Source of the DNA: Thermogladius calderae 1633
GTDB taxonomy: Archaea; Thermoproteota; Thermoprotei_A; Sulfolobales; Desulfurococcaceae
Direction of reading: 5' to 3'
Length of the DNA stretch: 64,000 nucleotides
Assembly: GCF_000264495.1 (NCBI RefSeq)
Contig: NC_017954.1
Span: 496,001 to 560,000 of the forward strand
Shown here: positions 33,545 to 42,201 of the stretch, piece by piece
How positions within the stretch are numbered: the first letter of the stretch is position 1
How the letters are laid out: every line of letters starts with the position of its first letter
The notes under the pieces: model-generated
Seen by the model: only the letters and a program-made list of their open reading frames with translations
The model's database searches: none
Told to the model about the DNA's origin: nothing
Made by a program: the position numbers and the translations under genes

Positions 33545-33790
33545 ATGAGCGAGTACATAAAACAATTCAAGATACAACTTGCTAGTAAAGTTCGCGGCGT
33601 GACATTCCAGGACAGGGGTGCCAACGTCACGTCCGTCCTCATGGGAGGGAGCGTTAGGGCGGTCGTGAAAGACGAGGGCGACTACGTGGTGGTTACCATA
33701 GACAACAAGGACTTCAAATACGACAAGTGGTACACTAAGCCCCAACACTTGGCTGATACAATAGCGGTCTACCTCAGCACCAAGAAGTGA
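33545..33790 (+). CDS. Small hypothetical protein
   Basis: 81 residues (MSEYIKQFKIQLASKVRGVT...), predicted small alpha/beta domain: VTSVLMGGSVRAVVKDEGDY, VVVTIDNKDFKYDKWYTKPQ. No family recognised. It has its own TATA box and ribosome-binding site, and its 3' end overlaps the convergent Dph6-like gene by 17 nt. Confidence 0.75.
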   Translation: MSEYIKQFKIQLASKVRGVTFQDRGANVTSVLMGGSVRAVVKDEGDYVVVTIDNKDFKYDKWYTKPQHLADTIAVYLSTKK

Positions 33791-34472
33791 CCTGTGGCGT
33801 CCAGGCGTTTTTAGGAGCAAGAGCGACTCTCTTTATTTCGAGGTATCCCTCGTACTCGGTCACAGACCTCACCACGCCGTCTACGTTCAGCCTGTACCTG
33901 AAGAGCGGCATGTCGACGACAAGGGTCTCTGCTTCACCGCCCTCGAACGACGGGTTAAAGCCGTACTTCTTCGAGAGCCTGATTATAGAGTCCACGTCTT
34001 CCCTGGTGATCTCCTTTCCTATTAAGCTATGTGGCAGCCCCATTGTCGAGACCCGGACTATTATGAACTTAACCCCCATGTCCAGGATTTTGTACAAGTA
34101 CTCTTCCTCGTTTACCCCCCACCAGGGAGCGTAGACTTCGAGCCCCACTCTACCGGCCACCTCCTCGAAGACCCTCTTCTGGAACCTGCTGTACAGCCCA
34201 CCTGTTATGAGCGACTCGACTCCGTACTTCTTTTTCACGCGGTCTAGCGCCTTCTCCAGCACGTCTCTCTCCTTGCTCTCGTTAGAAACGCTTACGGTCT
34301 CAAGAGGTACACCGAGAGAATAGCTCTGTAGGCTTAGTGCTTGGAAGTGTGGTCTGTGGTATAAGTAGGAGTAGTCGTAATGGGGGATCACCGAGACGAG
34401 AACGGCTATCTTGTACCCTTTCATCGAAGCCTTTAGCAAGGCCGAGGAGGAGTCCTTGCCGCCGGTAAACAT
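33774..34472 (-). CDS. dph6: Diphthine-ammonia ligase-like PP-loop ATPase (Dph6)
   Basis: Catalyses the last amidation step of diphthamide on elongation factor 2. 232 residues. The PP-loop FTGGKDSSSALLKA is at the very N-terminus; further blocks are LVSVIPHYDYSYLYHRPHFQ, LITGGLYSRFQKRVFEEVAG, YAPWWGVNEEEYLYK and FNPSFEGGEAETLVVDMPLF. The ATG at 34472 starts only two residues before the loop. No in-frame ATG/GTG/TTG lies just upstream and a reverse-strand ATATAAAG sits ~25 nt away, so a leaderless start is likely and the protein is slightly short at the N-terminus. Confidence 0.88.
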   Translation of the reverse strand: MFTGGKDSSSALLKASMKGYKIAVLVSVIPHYDYSYLYHRPHFQALSLQSYSLGVPLETVSVSNESKERDVLEKALDRVKKKYGVESLITGGLYSRFQKRVFEEVAGRVGLEVYAPWWGVNEEEYLYKILDMGVKFIIVRVSTMGLPHSLIGKEITREDVDSIIRLSKKYGFNPSFEGGEAETLVVDMPLFRYRLNVDGVVRSVTEYEGYLEIKRVALAPKNAWTPQVTSWC

Positions 34473-34540
34473 GACAGCCGCGCTGGTTATATCTCTTCAC
34501 CCGCTTTATATGAGTATGTCTACTAGACAGGAGTTTAATC

Positions 34541-35248
34541 ATGCGCGTTTACGTTCTAGTGGGTGGTGCCCCCAGGAAGGGCTTTGAACAGAAGAGGGGC
34601 CTATCAATCGGTGTGGAGTATAAGGGGCTGTACATAGTCTTCGACGCAGGCCCCGACGCCTACGTAATAGCAAACAACGCGGGCTTGTCAGGCTTCCCAC
34701 TGGACTTAGTAGACCACGTGGTGATATCTCACGCCCACTCGCCTCACATAGGCGGCTTGGAAGCCATAGGGTGGGAGGCGCCCTTCGCCAAACTTTACCT
34801 CCCCTACGCCTCCATGGAGACGCTCGGTAGGCAAGCCCAGAAATGGCAGCTGAGCCCAGTAGAGGTCGTGAAGGAGACGAGGGTTGTCGATGGCGTTGTG
34901 ATCTCGAGGCCTTTCCACGGCCCTCCATGGGAGCACTTCATGTTGGTCGAACTCGAGAGTGGTAGAGGGGAGTACGCCCTGTTCACGGGCTGCTTCCACC
35001 CCGCTGTCAGGGGGGTGTTAGCGGACATTTCGAACAGGTACAGGGTAACCACGGTGATAGGAGGCTTCCACCTTGAGACGGCGCCGCCAGAGACTGTGAG
35101 AGGGTTTGCCGAGGACATAGCCTTGAGGCTACGTGCCGAGCGGGTGTTTCCTCTTCACTGTAGCGGGGGCTTGGTCGGTGAGTTACTATCGGAGAGATTT
35201 AAGCTGGACGTGAGGTATCTGAGAACAGGTGACGTAGTTGACCTTTAG
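34541..35248 (+). CDS. MBL-fold protein with an altered metal motif
   Basis: Metallo-beta-lactamase fold of the COG1237 type (related to the pterin-linked beta-ribofuranosylaminobenzene phosphate synthase-like group). 235 residues: YIVFDAGPDAYVIANNAG, then VVISHAHSPHIGGLE, in which the usual HxHxDH reads HAHSPH, so the aspartate ligand is replaced by proline; ALFTGCFHPAV, VIGGFHLETAP and VFPLHCSGG supply later His/Cys positions. Compare the second MBL gene at 52830-53693, which has the canonical HRHWDH. Its 3' end overlaps the aldolase gene by 11 nt. Confidence 0.82.
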   Translation: MRVYVLVGGAPRKGFEQKRGLSIGVEYKGLYIVFDAGPDAYVIANNAGLSGFPLDLVDHVVISHAHSPHIGGLEAIGWEAPFAKLYLPYASMETLGRQAQKWQLSPVEVVKETRVVDGVVISRPFHGPPWEHFMLVELESGRGEYALFTGCFHPAVRGVLADISNRYRVTTVIGGFHLETAPPETVRGFAEDIALRLRAERVFPLHCSGGLVGELLSERFKLDVRYLRTGDVVDL

Positions 35249-35840
35249 CGAGGAGGGCGAGCTGGGAAAACTAGTACTCGCTATGCGCGAGCTTTTCCAG
35301 CTAGGACTAATAAACCCTAGAGGAGGGAACGGCAGTGTCCTCCTGGACGAGAGGCACATAGCCATCACGCCATCAGGTGTCGCTAAGCAGTGGCTCAAGG
35401 TTGAAGACCTGGTAATTTACGACATGGAAAAAGGCGAGTCTCGAGGGAGGTTCAAGCCCTCGATCGAGGTCAACGCCCATGTCTTGACATACAAAAAGGT
35501 CAAGGATGCGAAAGCAGTACTCCACGCTCACCCCCCGTTAGTTCTTGCTTTAACGGAACGCTTCACGAAGTCCAGGTCGCGGAGAAGGTGGTGGGAGACA
35601 GGTCTAGTGGAAGTGGAGTACAGCATCGGCAAAGCAGAGGTCGCCGAGCCGTTCCAGCCCGGGAGCATGGAGTTGGCAGAGGAAGTCTCGAGCAAGCTTG
35701 CCTCTGGGGCGCGGGTCGTTATCGTCCCTAAGCACGGCGTCTTTGCGTGGGGGCGGACAGTCGAAGAGGCGATGGACGCCATAGTGGCCTTGGAGCTCGT
35801 AGCCAAGTATACTCTCGCGTGGCTCTTCTTAGTAAAGTAG
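35238..35840 (+). CDS. Class II aldolase/adducin-family protein
   Basis: Zinc-dependent aldolase-like enzyme (fuculose-phosphate aldolase or MtnB-type dehydratase possible). 200 residues: LINPRGGNGSVLLDERHIAI, ITPSGVAKQWLKVEDLVIYD, zinc ligands in AVLHAHPPLVLAL, and the third His in VIVPKHGVFAWGRTVEEAM. TTG 35238 overlaps the upstream MBL gene, implying an operon. The substrate cannot be read from the sequence. Confidence 0.87.
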   Translation: MTFSEEGELGKLVLAMRELFQLGLINPRGGNGSVLLDERHIAITPSGVAKQWLKVEDLVIYDMEKGESRGRFKPSIEVNAHVLTYKKVKDAKAVLHAHPPLVLALTERFTKSRSRRRWWETGLVEVEYSIGKAEVAEPFQPGSMELAEEVSSKLASGARVVIVPKHGVFAWGRTVEEAMDAIVALELVAKYTLAWLFLVK

Positions 35841-36395
35841 CTACCTAAGCCCTAGTAGCCCGCGCCTGTAACCTGCCAGTAGGACTCCTATCACCGTCTT
35901 TGCGTCCCTTATCTCGCCTCCCAAGACCTTCAAGAGTACCTCCCTGAAGGGTACTCTGGTCACTTCTATTAGCTCGTGAGGTTCGGGCTTTGCCCCCTTG
36001 AACTCTAGACCCTCCGCCTCGAAGATGTGCATTACCTCTGTGCTATAACCGGGCACAGGGTAGACTGTCGCTAGTCTTGTCAGCTTACGCGGGTAGAACC
36101 CCGTCTCCTCGACCAGCTCTCTCCTAGCGGCATCTTCGGGGCTTTCCCCCTTGTCTAGGACGCCTGCTGGAACCTCGACAATGTACTCGCCCATAGGGGC
36201 TCGGAACTGCCTTATAACGATGATCTCGTTGTCGTTGACGAACGGGACTACTACAGAGCTCTCGGGGAAGACCACTACGTCTCTGGCGAACCTCCGCGAC
36301 CCGTACTCGTAGTGCCTACGTATCACGTCAAACCTCAAGCCCCTGAACAATACCTGCTCCTCTAGAACCTTGGGAACGTCCCCCGTACACCACAC
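35841..36395 (-). CDS. Nudix hydrolase, ADP-ribose pyrophosphatase type
   Basis: Hydrolyses ADP-ribose or a related nucleotide sugar. 184 residues with VVPFVNDNEIIVIRQFRAPM, EYIVEVPAGVLDKGE and the Nudix box centred on ARRELVEETGF, then the ADPRase proline-rich YPVPGYSTEVMHIFEAEGL. The start GTG at 36395 is less certain. Its stop abuts the convergent aldolase gene. Confidence 0.92.
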   Translation of the reverse strand: MWCTGDVPKVLEEQVLFRGLRFDVIRRHYEYGSRRFARDVVVFPESSVVVPFVNDNEIIVIRQFRAPMGEYIVEVPAGVLDKGESPEDAARRELVEETGFYPRKLTRLATVYPVPGYSTEVMHIFEAEGLEFKGAKPEPHELIEVTRVPFREVLLKVLGGEIRDAKTVIGVLLAGYRRGLLGLR

Positions 36396-36451
36396 CCCTC
36401 GACACCATTTAAACCATCTTTAACGCAAATAAAAGAGTCAGGGGTCGAGTT

Positions 36452-37348
36452 TTGAGATTCAGGTTCGGACCTGCAGGCAAGCCCTTTTCGATGAAGTCTA
36501 CCGACATTCTAAAGGCCCCGGCTTTCCTGAGAGACCTGGGCTTGAACGCCATGGAGTACGAGGCCGTCAGGGGGGTGAACATCACAGAGGGGAAGGCAAG
36601 GGCGTTCGGCGAGGAGGCGGCGAAAAACAATATTCTTCTGAGCCTTCATGCCCCCTACTTCATAAACCTGTCGAGCAAGAACGCCAAGACCGTAGAGGCG
36701 AGCATTGAGCGGCTGAAGCAGAGCGTTCTGGCGTCTTACTGGATGGGGGCGTACGTTGTGGTATTCCACCCCGGCTACTACAAGGACATGCCGAGTCCCA
36801 AAGAAGCTCTGAAAGCTGTCATAGAAAATTTGAATGTTGTTGCCGACTACAGGGACTCGATCGGGGCGAAGAACGTGTGGCTGGGCCCCGAGACCACAGG
36901 CAAGACGTCACAAGTCGGCGACTTGGATGAGACCATAGAGATATCCAGCAGGGTTCCTGGTACGAGGCCTGTAGTGGACTGGGCCCACCTCTATGCCAGG
37001 TACGAGGGGAGGTTCATAGTATCCAAAGACGACGTCATTTGGGTGGTGGACAAGATCGAGAAGAACCTGGGTAGCTGGGCTCTCAAACCCCTCCACATGC
37101 ACTTTTCCAGGATCGAGTACGGGCGTGGCGGGGAGAGGGAACACCACATGCTCAACGAGTTAGGGTACGGCCCGGACTTCGAGATCGTGTGTAGCGCTCT
37201 CGCAGAAGTCGGCGTAGAGGGTGTTTTTATAAGCGAGAGCCCCGTTCTTGAACATGACGCCATCATAATGAAGAACATCTGTGCCAAGGTCTGCGGTGAA
37301 GCTTGTGTTGGGGAAGCTGAGAAAGAGGTTGGGGGCGAAGGTAGATGA
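36452..37348 (+). CDS. nfo: Endonuclease IV-type AP endonuclease
   Basis: Cuts at abasic sites in base excision repair. TIM-barrel protein of 298 residues: FGPAGKPFSMKSTDILKA, LSLHAPYFINLSSK (first metal His), VVFHPGYYKDM, VWLGPETTGKTSQVGDL (Glu), RPVVDWAHLYAR (Asp, His), LHMHFSRIEYG and VFISESPVLEHDAI (Glu, His). Start TTG 36452. The cysteine-rich C-terminal tail (NICAKVCGEACVG) is an addition. Its 3' end overlaps the following CDP-alcohol phosphotransferase. Confidence 0.93.
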   Translation: MRFRFGPAGKPFSMKSTDILKAPAFLRDLGLNAMEYEAVRGVNITEGKARAFGEEAAKNNILLSLHAPYFINLSSKNAKTVEASIERLKQSVLASYWMGAYVVVFHPGYYKDMPSPKEALKAVIENLNVVADYRDSIGAKNVWLGPETTGKTSQVGDLDETIEISSRVPGTRPVVDWAHLYARYEGRFIVSKDDVIWVVDKIEKNLGSWALKPLHMHFSRIEYGRGGEREHHMLNELGYGPDFEIVCSALAEVGVEGVFISESPVLEHDAIIMKNICAKVCGEACVGEAEKEVGGEGR

Positions 37349-37880
37349 ACTAGGAGGAAAACTAGGAAGACTGGGAGTTAGACCCGTTCACTTGACCTTG
37401 GCAGGCCTGGTTTTCTCGACTCTCGCCCTCCTGCTGTCCTTCAAGGGGGACATACCCGCTTATACCGCCCTCCTTGCGCTGTCAGGGCTTATGGACATGT
37501 TGGACGGCCCTGTGGCTAGGGCGACTGGCCGTGCTACACCGCTAGGGGCCTTCCTAGACTCGTTCATGGACAGAGTCTCCGACGTGTTCTTGATCGTCTC
37601 CTTCGTAAACTTCGGAGTGGACTGGGGCATGGTCACCGCCCTGGTGGTAGTATCCCTCCTAATCAGCTACACTAGGGCGAGGGCTGAGAGCCTCGGGGTC
37701 CCGCTCGAAGGAGTAGGGTTGATAGAGAGAGGCGAGAGAGTGGTCGCGCTGTTCATTTCGGCAGTATTATTGGCTTTAAACCGGGTAGCTGGTTATATGG
37801 TGCTGTCCCTGCTACTGGCGTTATCGGTTGAGACGGTCGTCCACAGGGTTGTCCACGTGATATACCGGATGAAACGCTAG
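37296..37880 (+). CDS. CDP-alcohol phosphatidyltransferase, archaetidylinositol-phosphate synthase type
   Basis: Membrane enzyme of archaeal phospholipid synthesis. It has the CDP-alcohol motif in MDMLDGPVARATGRATPLG then AFLDSFMDRVSD, matching DGxxAR...GxxxDxxxD, and about five to six membrane segments (LTLAGLVFSTLALLL, TALLALSGL, MVTALVVVSLLISY, VALFISAVLLALN, MVLSLLLAL). The start is uncertain: GTG 37281, GTG 37296 or TTG 37308, all inside the end of nfo. The alcohol substrate is inferred from archaeal family members; archaetidylglycerol- or serine-type are alternatives. Confidence 0.87.
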   Translation: MKLVLGKLRKRLGAKVDELGGKLGRLGVRPVHLTLAGLVFSTLALLLSFKGDIPAYTALLALSGLMDMLDGPVARATGRATPLGAFLDSFMDRVSDVFLIVSFVNFGVDWGMVTALVVVSLLISYTRARAESLGVPLEGVGLIERGERVVALFISAVLLALNRVAGYMVLSLLLALSVETVVHRVVHVIYRMKR

Positions 37881-39889
37881 ACCTTGGACAAGTCGTAGTG
37901 CCCCGCGATAGTGAGAGGTGTCCTGAACGACACGTAGCCTAGCCTGAGCACGTGGCTCTTGAGCACCCCCACTCTGTCACCACAGCGAGTCACAAAGTCC
38001 TTGTACTCGGGAGGTAGGTCGAGCGAGGAGACGTGGGTCTTGTCCATTCGTAGCACTATCTTCGTGTTCGCCAGTTGGAGGATTATGTCGTGGACGTCGT
38101 CTGGGCTGTGAGTGCTGAAGACGAGCCCGAGTCCTCTGCTACGTCCCAGCCTCGCGATCCTGTCTATCATGCCACTCACGTGCTCTATAAACTCCTCGGT
38201 CCCCCCTCCCTTAGAGGGGAAGAACCTGTGCGCCTCGTCGACGAATATTACAACGGGCTGCGTCCTCATCCGCTCTCTGCTCTTTGCCAGCTTCCATTCA
38301 AAGACCCTGTTGAGGATTCTGTAGGCTGCTATGCCTATCACTTTTTCGGGGTCCGCCGGCGAGTACTCCTGGAGGAAGTCGAGGTCGACTACTATAGGGA
38401 GGTCAGAGAACACGGTCTTGTGCTTCTCGAGGATGTCGGAGATCGGTGGCTCCACGAGGTAGTCCTCTCCACCCCCCACGCCTATATCGAAGACGCCCGT
38501 GTCGATCAGCGAGCCTAGCTGTCTCAAGATGTTTTCCAGGGTGCTCTTGTGGACTGCAAGGTCTTCTACGACTTCCACCAGCTCTCTCCACCTTCCAGTT
38601 GGCGTGCCGCCTTTGTGCTCCATGTAGTACCTTGCGACGCGGAGTAGGTCGTAGAGCTCGTTGAGGGTCTTAATAGGGCTGCCTAGGTCTTCCAGCCTCT
38701 TCATTAGCCTGGAGAGGGTGTCCTTGGCCTGCCTAGTGAAGTAGGGGTTTAAGACAATGAACTCTCTAGGCGAGAAGTCGCTGAACCTGAAGCTGTAGGG
38801 GATAATGTAGAGGGTGAAGGACTCCTCCTCTGGGTACTTGACTGTCACGACTATCTTCACGAACCTCAACGGGCTACGGCCCGGCTCCTCGTGTACGACG
38901 AGCTCTCTTATGCTCCAAGCCCAGTTAAACCTCTCGAAGAAGGGCCCGTAGGTGTCCGAGACGTAGGCCTCGCTTATGTCCTTCAGCGCTTTAGCCCAGG
39001 TCTGCGAGCCTCTAGCGTACTGCTCAACGACCAGGTTTGTAATGGGGAGGACTACGACAAGCCCGTCCGGCCTCCTGGCCTTCTTCGAGAAGTACTCGAC
39101 TAGCGCCCTCTCGCTGTATGGTACGTCCTCGGGGAAGACAGGCCTCAGCGGTAGAGAGACGTAGTCCTTGTTCGGGTCTAGGATTATGATAGTAACGTCA
39201 TGTGAAGTAGTTATGTCATACTTACTATAAATCGACGTGACGATGTTCTTCAGCAGGGTGGTCTTCCCGCTTCCTGTAGTGCCCAGGACGAGTACGTGTT
39301 GGTAAAACGTGTTCACCGGGAGGAAGAGGGGTACTTGTGCGTCGAATATGGGCCTGTCCCCTGTGGTGACGAAACCTACGAACACGCCGGTCGTGGGTAG
39401 TCCCAGCATGAACTGTGCTGTGGACGCCTCGCGGGGTCTGATGACGGGGCTCTGGGGCTCCACCACGTAGTTCGCTATGCTCACGGTCGAGGTTTCGGGG
39501 TCGTAGGACAGGAGAGGCTTAGCCTTAACGCGAGTCCTAGTCAGTAGACCTGTGACCTCAGGGCTGAGAGCGGGAGTGTAGACCTCGGGGATCGACAACT
39601 CGGCTAGGATGTCCCTCCTCTCAACCGATATCACGCGTAGGCTGATCACGTGACCTGTCTTCAAATCCACGACGGCAAGAAAGCTCCCGGCAGAGGCCAC
39701 GTCGACAAACTTGTCGAAGTAGATGACCGGGTCTACATCGAATACTACGAGACCCCCCTCCTCGTCTATTAAGGAAGGGCTAGTCCGCGAGACGAAACCT
39801 ATTACCTCCCCGAGCTTATTCGCTGTCTCGACGGCCTTACTAGCCCTAGAGCTCAACTCTCTGATAATACTTTCACTCATGTAGAGCAT
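37877..39889 (-). CDS. herA: HerA-family DNA translocase ATPase
   Basis: Hexameric DNA-pumping ATPase that works with NurA in end resection. 670 residues, longer than the ~500-580 of typical HerA. N-terminal beta-barrel (HAS) domain ~25-150, Walker A VLGTTGSGKTTLLKN (~202-212), Walker B PVVIFVDEAHRFFPSKGG, and RIARLGRSRGLGLVFSTHSP (sensor and arginine region). A central helical insertion (~260-450, e.g. LSRLMKRLEDLGSPIKTLNE) explains the length. ATG 39889 or 39880. It follows nurA by 20 nt; mre11 and rad50 are absent from the window. Confidence 0.92.
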   Translation of the reverse strand: MLYMSESIIRELSSRASKAVETANKLGEVIGFVSRTSPSLIDEEGGLVVFDVDPVIYFDKFVDVASAGSFLAVVDLKTGHVISLRVISVERRDILAELSIPEVYTPALSPEVTGLLTRTRVKAKPLLSYDPETSTVSIANYVVEPQSPVIRPREASTAQFMLGLPTTGVFVGFVTTGDRPIFDAQVPLFLPVNTFYQHVLVLGTTGSGKTTLLKNIVTSIYSKYDITTSHDVTIIILDPNKDYVSLPLRPVFPEDVPYSERALVEYFSKKARRPDGLVVVLPITNLVVEQYARGSQTWAKALKDISEAYVSDTYGPFFERFNWAWSIRELVVHEEPGRSPLRFVKIVVTVKYPEEESFTLYIIPYSFRFSDFSPREFIVLNPYFTRQAKDTLSRLMKRLEDLGSPIKTLNELYDLLRVARYYMEHKGGTPTGRWRELVEVVEDLAVHKSTLENILRQLGSLIDTGVFDIGVGGGEDYLVEPPISDILEKHKTVFSDLPIVVDLDFLQEYSPADPEKVIGIAAYRILNRVFEWKLAKSRERMRTQPVVIFVDEAHRFFPSKGGGTEEFIEHVSGMIDRIARLGRSRGLGLVFSTHSPDDVHDIILQLANTKIVLRMDKTHVSSLDLPPEYKDFVTRCGDRVGVLKSHVLRLGYVSFRTPLTIAGHYDLSKV

Positions 39890-39909
39890 CCATCGATATA
39901 ATGTTCGAT

Positions 39910-41040
39910 CTATGGACTTAAATACTGGAGGGTCGACTCGCGGTCTACGCCGACGGCTAGCATTACATTCCTCGCGATTGCCTCACTGAGCCTCTTAGCC
40001 CTCTGGTCGGCGATGACAATACTTAGCGGGATGCCCGCACCAGTGCAGACGGAGTCGAAGAGAACAGGCTGGATGTCCCTTAGGTTACTCGCGTTGCCGA
40101 GCGTCTCGACCCTGAAAAAGACGTAGCTCCCTGTTTCACCCCCAACGAACCTCCTAGGCACGCATATATACCACATGCTCCTATCCACTTTTCTCCCGTC
40201 GATCTCGCTCCTGACGTGGATCGGCCCTAGGGCGAAGGGGGACGCCTTCTTTCCAACGAACATCCTCTCAGACAAGATCGACAAGTACGCGTGGTCGCTG
40301 ACCTTCTCGACCCCAAGTTTAAACGGGTCGTCGCGCGACAGGATGTGAGTGTACTGTAACCTCTTGACGATGCCGAAGACCCTAGTGGTGGAGTCGATCT
40401 TTTCGACGATCTCGAGCCTCCTTCTCATCAGTAGACTCCAGTTCTCCTTGTATACATCTATGAGACGGCTTCTTCCACGTGCCTCTGTAACCGGGTGTGT
40501 GGGGAGGAAGAGGGGGCCGTCTAGGAACACTAGCTCGCCCCAGCCCAACACGTTCTCGAGTACCTTGTTCTCGAGCTCTACGCGGTGCTCCTCGAGGGCT
40601 AGAGCCTTGTTGTACTCGGGCGGGTACGGGCGTGATGAGGGGTCTCTATACTCGACTCCCAGCTCCGCCAGCACGTTGTAGTTGAACGGCTCCACTTCTG
40701 GTATAACTAGTATGTACTTGTGGTCGCCTTGTGTCAATATCGAGGAGGGAGCTGGTATATCGAACGCTCTGAGGCCTAGCCTGCTGATCCCTGTTGCTGA
40801 GCCCACGGCTATGAACATGTACGGAGTGTCCACGACGCGGCTACTGCTGTCCACGCCTACGATACCCTTCGGCATCGCCTGTGTGCAGTATTCGCGGCCC
40901 AGCTCGTAGACCCCGACCCCCGACCCTTCCACGTCCCCGCTCTCGACGGTCACGGTATACTGCCTAGACTCCTCTACCCTGACGACCCGGCCCGAGCTTC
41001 TGCTTATCTCGTATAGTGCGCTAATTATGCTGAACGCCAA
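39910..41040 (-). CDS. nurA: NurA-type nuclease
   Basis: 5'-3' nuclease partner of HerA. 376 residues with the NurA RNase H-like core: KGIVGVDSSSRVVDTPYMFI (first metal Asp), WGELVFLDGPLFLPTHPVTE (second Asp), and the C-terminal GAGIPLSIVIADQRAKRLSE with a late Asp. The N-terminus is FSIISALYEISRSSGRVVRV. It precedes herA in the same direction, forming a two-gene unit; the reverse-strand AT-rich tract at ~41065-41095 is the likely promoter region, shared with the divergent DHH gene. Confidence 0.88.
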   Translation of the reverse strand: MAFSIISALYEISRSSGRVVRVEESRQYTVTVESGDVEGSGVGVYELGREYCTQAMPKGIVGVDSSSRVVDTPYMFIAVGSATGISRLGLRAFDIPAPSSILTQGDHKYILVIPEVEPFNYNVLAELGVEYRDPSSRPYPPEYNKALALEEHRVELENKVLENVLGWGELVFLDGPLFLPTHPVTEARGRSRLIDVYKENWSLLMRRRLEIVEKIDSTTRVFGIVKRLQYTHILSRDDPFKLGVEKVSDHAYLSILSERMFVGKKASPFALGPIHVRSEIDGRKVDRSMWYICVPRRFVGGETGSYVFFRVETLGNASNLRDIQPVLFDSVCTGAGIPLSIVIADQRAKRLSEAIARNVMLAVGVDRESTLQYLSP

Positions 41041-41066
41041 ACGTGTTTACCGAGTATTAATGTATC

Positions 41067-41074
41067 CTTTAAAA
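41067..41074 (+). promoter_or_regulatory. TATA box for the 41128 DHH gene
   Basis: CTTTAAAA, 54-61 nt before ATG 41128, within the AT-rich divergent spacer between nurA and the DHH gene. Confidence 0.45.
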
Positions 41075-41127
41075 TTGGTTTAATTATGTCTCTATAGCTT
41101 AGGCTGAGCCCGTTAGTGTGTCGACCC

Positions 41128-42144
41128 ATGGAGAAGCCCAAGAGAGTACTGGTCGCCGGCGACTGGGATGCCGACGGTATCGTCTCGGCCGCCCTGCTGG
41201 TCTACACACAGGAGAAGCTGTCCCTCTACCCGCTCAAAAGCGTGAGCATAGTAGACAGGGTCCCCGTCGACCCCGATAGGTTGAGGTACATGCTCAACAG
41301 CATCTCGACACACTACGACCTGGTGGTCTTCCTAGATCTCCCATACGTCCCGTTCACCGGCAACGTGCTGAAGATGATGAAACAGCACTTTGGAGTAGGG
41401 AAGATAATGTACGTAGACCACCACTTGTCGACACTGCAGCACGAGGAGGAGCTTAGGCAGATAGTAGACGTCCTCCTCGTAGACCACAGGCAACCAACGG
41501 TGGGCCTTCTAATGGACGAGCTCTCGAAGAACGGCATTAGAGTACACAAGCGGCTCGAGAGCTTCGCAATGGCGGTCAGGTACATGGACGCCGGTAAAAG
41601 GGTGCCACCCGAGTACATGAAGATATTCGAGATAACGAAGACGATCTCGAAGGCTTTGACAGCGGTCAGAGACGACGAGTTGTGGGTCAAGATCGTGAAC
41701 TGGCTGGCAGACCCCACGCCGCTACCGATGCCTCTTGACGAGCAGGTCATGGACAAGGTCAAGGAGGTGATCGATAAGAGAGACAGCGAGCTGAGAGAGG
41801 TGGCCATGTCCCTCGCGATCGAGGCGGTCAAGGTCGGGGATCTAAGGTTTATAGACGCGAGGAAGAAGTGGAAGAAGCGCGGAGCCACGGCACTGGCCTC
41901 CAAACTCGCGAGCATACTTAGGGCTCCTGTGGCCCTGCTAGTCGATACGAACAAGAACCACAGTCTCCTGGTTATAAAGGCCTCGCGGGGTAGAGCTTAC
42001 AGGATAGCAAAGTACCTGGTGGGAGAAGGCGTGGCATACGACATCGCGGGACACCCGAATCTCGCGATCGTCAGAGTAGAGAAGGAGATCGACAAGAAAG
42101 TGATACTGGACGCCCTCCAGCAGGCCCTTTTCTACACTGCTTGA
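41128..42144 (+). CDS. DHH-superfamily phosphohydrolase
   Basis: 338 residues from ATG 41128 (GTG 41116 would add four). Motif I VAGDWDADGIVSAALL, motif II VVFLDLPYVP, motif III MYVDHHLSTLQHEEE (DHH), and a late GHP (YDIAGHPNLAIVRV) in place of the GGGH of DHHA1. Such two-lobed DHH proteins act as nucleases or oligonucleotide phosphodiesterases; in archaea some are replication-associated (RecJ/Cdc45-like), but no GINS gene is here. Function inferred at fold level only. Confidence 0.82.
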   Translation: MEKPKRVLVAGDWDADGIVSAALLVYTQEKLSLYPLKSVSIVDRVPVDPDRLRYMLNSISTHYDLVVFLDLPYVPFTGNVLKMMKQHFGVGKIMYVDHHLSTLQHEEELRQIVDVLLVDHRQPTVGLLMDELSKNGIRVHKRLESFAMAVRYMDAGKRVPPEYMKIFEITKTISKALTAVRDDELWVKIVNWLADPTPLPMPLDEQVMDKVKEVIDKRDSELREVAMSLAIEAVKVGDLRFIDARKKWKKRGATALASKLASILRAPVALLVDTNKNHSLLVIKASRGRAYRIAKYLVGEGVAYDIAGHPNLAIVRVEKEIDKKVILDALQQALFYTA

Positions 42145-42201
42145 GCTCTGTAAGGGTATTAAAGCCCTGGGAACCTACCTACACTTCTGAGGCAATGTGT
42201 T

